From Cyanobacteria bacterium OH_CFB_184 (GTDB lineage Bacteria > Cyanobacteriota > Vampirovibrionia > Gastranaerophilales > Gastranaerophilaceae): 5,331 nt of DNA. Below are positions 4,997 to 5,331 of the stretch, in pieces. Position 1 is the first letter of the stretch. The number at the start of each line of letters is the position of its first letter. The position numbers were made by a program, and so were the translations under genes. The DNA lies in the NCBI GenBank assembly GCA_023414155.1, contig JAEZOG010000020.1, positions 1-5,331 of the forward strand, in the 5' to 3' direction. A model generated the notes under the pieces. That model was not told where the DNA came from, did no database searches, and was given only the letters and a program-made list of their open reading frames with translations.

Positions 4997-5331
4997 CTAG
5001 TCGATGTCAATAAACTCATCTGGCAATCTAATATCACCTTCTGAGTATGATACCTTAGGTTTATCAGGAATAGCAACGCTCATAGATTTAATTAATGATC
5101 TCATATCTGAATCAAAAACTTTTGCGCCCTCAGTTGAGATCAAATGAATAGGACGATATGCAGACCATTGCTCTTCTTGAAGCTTCAACAATTTCATCGT
5201 TTCAGGATCTCGTTTTATTAACTTAACAATATCTTCTCTCTCACATGTTAGAGATGCCTTCTCGCGGTTTTCTAAAATTTCTTTTCTTGCGACCTCTGGA
5301 TTTTTAAAATAAGTTTTTATCGACATACCAT
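4997..5331 (-). CDS. Paralogue of the 198-residue hypothetical protein, 5' end outside the window
   Basis: The reading frame is open to the window edge, and the visible part ends at TAG 50 bases before the next gene. The sequence YFKNPEVARKEIL, then NREKASLTC, then RDPETMKLLKL aligns with residues 93-135 of the 198-residue protein. The downstream part (DMRSLIKSMSVAIPDKPKV) aligns more loosely with EGMKDLIWKYTTIVPKKPRI. The first in-frame ATG in view (5326) aligns with an internal position of the paralogue, near Val88. It is therefore probably an internal Met, and the true start should lie about 260 bases beyond the window if the gene has a full-length N-terminus. Whether it carries the KPSFQAD tag cannot be seen. 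Function is unknown, with no membrane or secretion features visible. Confidence 0.75.
   Translation of the reverse strand, partial: GMSIKTYFKNPEVARKEILENREKASLTCEREDIVKLIKRDPETMKLLKLQEEQWSAYRPIHLISTEGAKVFDSDMRSLIKSMSVAIPDKPKVSYSEGDIRLPDEFIDID
5183..5302 (-). repeat. Diverged tandem repeat of the protein-body segment, copy in the truncated paralogue
   Basis: This is the partner of 4545-4664 in the same orientation at an offset of 638 bases. It encodes NPEVARKEIL through RDPETMKLLK. Confidence 0.8.

Noticed and set aside
4183..5331. Tagged genes considered as a bacteriocin or RiPP precursor cluster
   Set aside because: There is no double-glycine leader site, no modification enzyme in view, and the transporter lacks an active leader peptidase. 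The idea survives only as a weak hypothesis about the tag.

Overview
The window is AT-rich DNA from a diderm bacterium. Every supportable gene lies on the minus strand, so transcription runs from high to low coordinates. The three-part exporter ends in a TolC-type outer-membrane channel with a signal peptide, which shows a Gram-negative-type envelope. AT richness together with short proteins whose N-termini carry a PSFQA-like motif reminds me of gut Melainabacteria (Gastranaerophilales). That assignment is an unverified recollection and should be held loosely.

Right part (about 4183-5331): a tandem cluster of small proteins of unknown function. In transcription order these are a 5'-truncated paralogue (4997-5331), a complete 198-residue protein (4350-4946) and a 43-residue mini-protein (4183-4314). 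The 198- and 43-residue proteins begin with the same 31 residues, encoded by DNA that differs at seven positions, all synonymous. The ribosome-binding leader in front of each is also duplicated. The 198-residue protein and the truncated gene share their C-terminal body instead (28 of 40 residues identical over the best stretch). The cluster closes with a perfect 13-bp hairpin terminator (4134-4163).

Middle (3903-4133): an intergenic control region. It holds one plausible sigma-70-like promoter with a 17-bp spacer that contains a small palindrome, then a leader of about 106 nt with no evident Shine-Dalgarno site before the next gene.

Left part (1-3902): a compact type I secretion operon in the order TolC-like outer-membrane protein, HlyB-like ABC transporter with a catalytically dead C39-like domain, and HlyD-like membrane fusion protein (cut by the window edge). 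The junctions TAATG and ATGA imply translational coupling. The three products would form one channel from cytoplasm to exterior, with ATP hydrolysis by the ABC subunit. No recognisable RTX-type cargo is visible. Whether the neighbouring tagged proteins have anything to do with the exporter is open, and the terminator between them argues for separate transcription.
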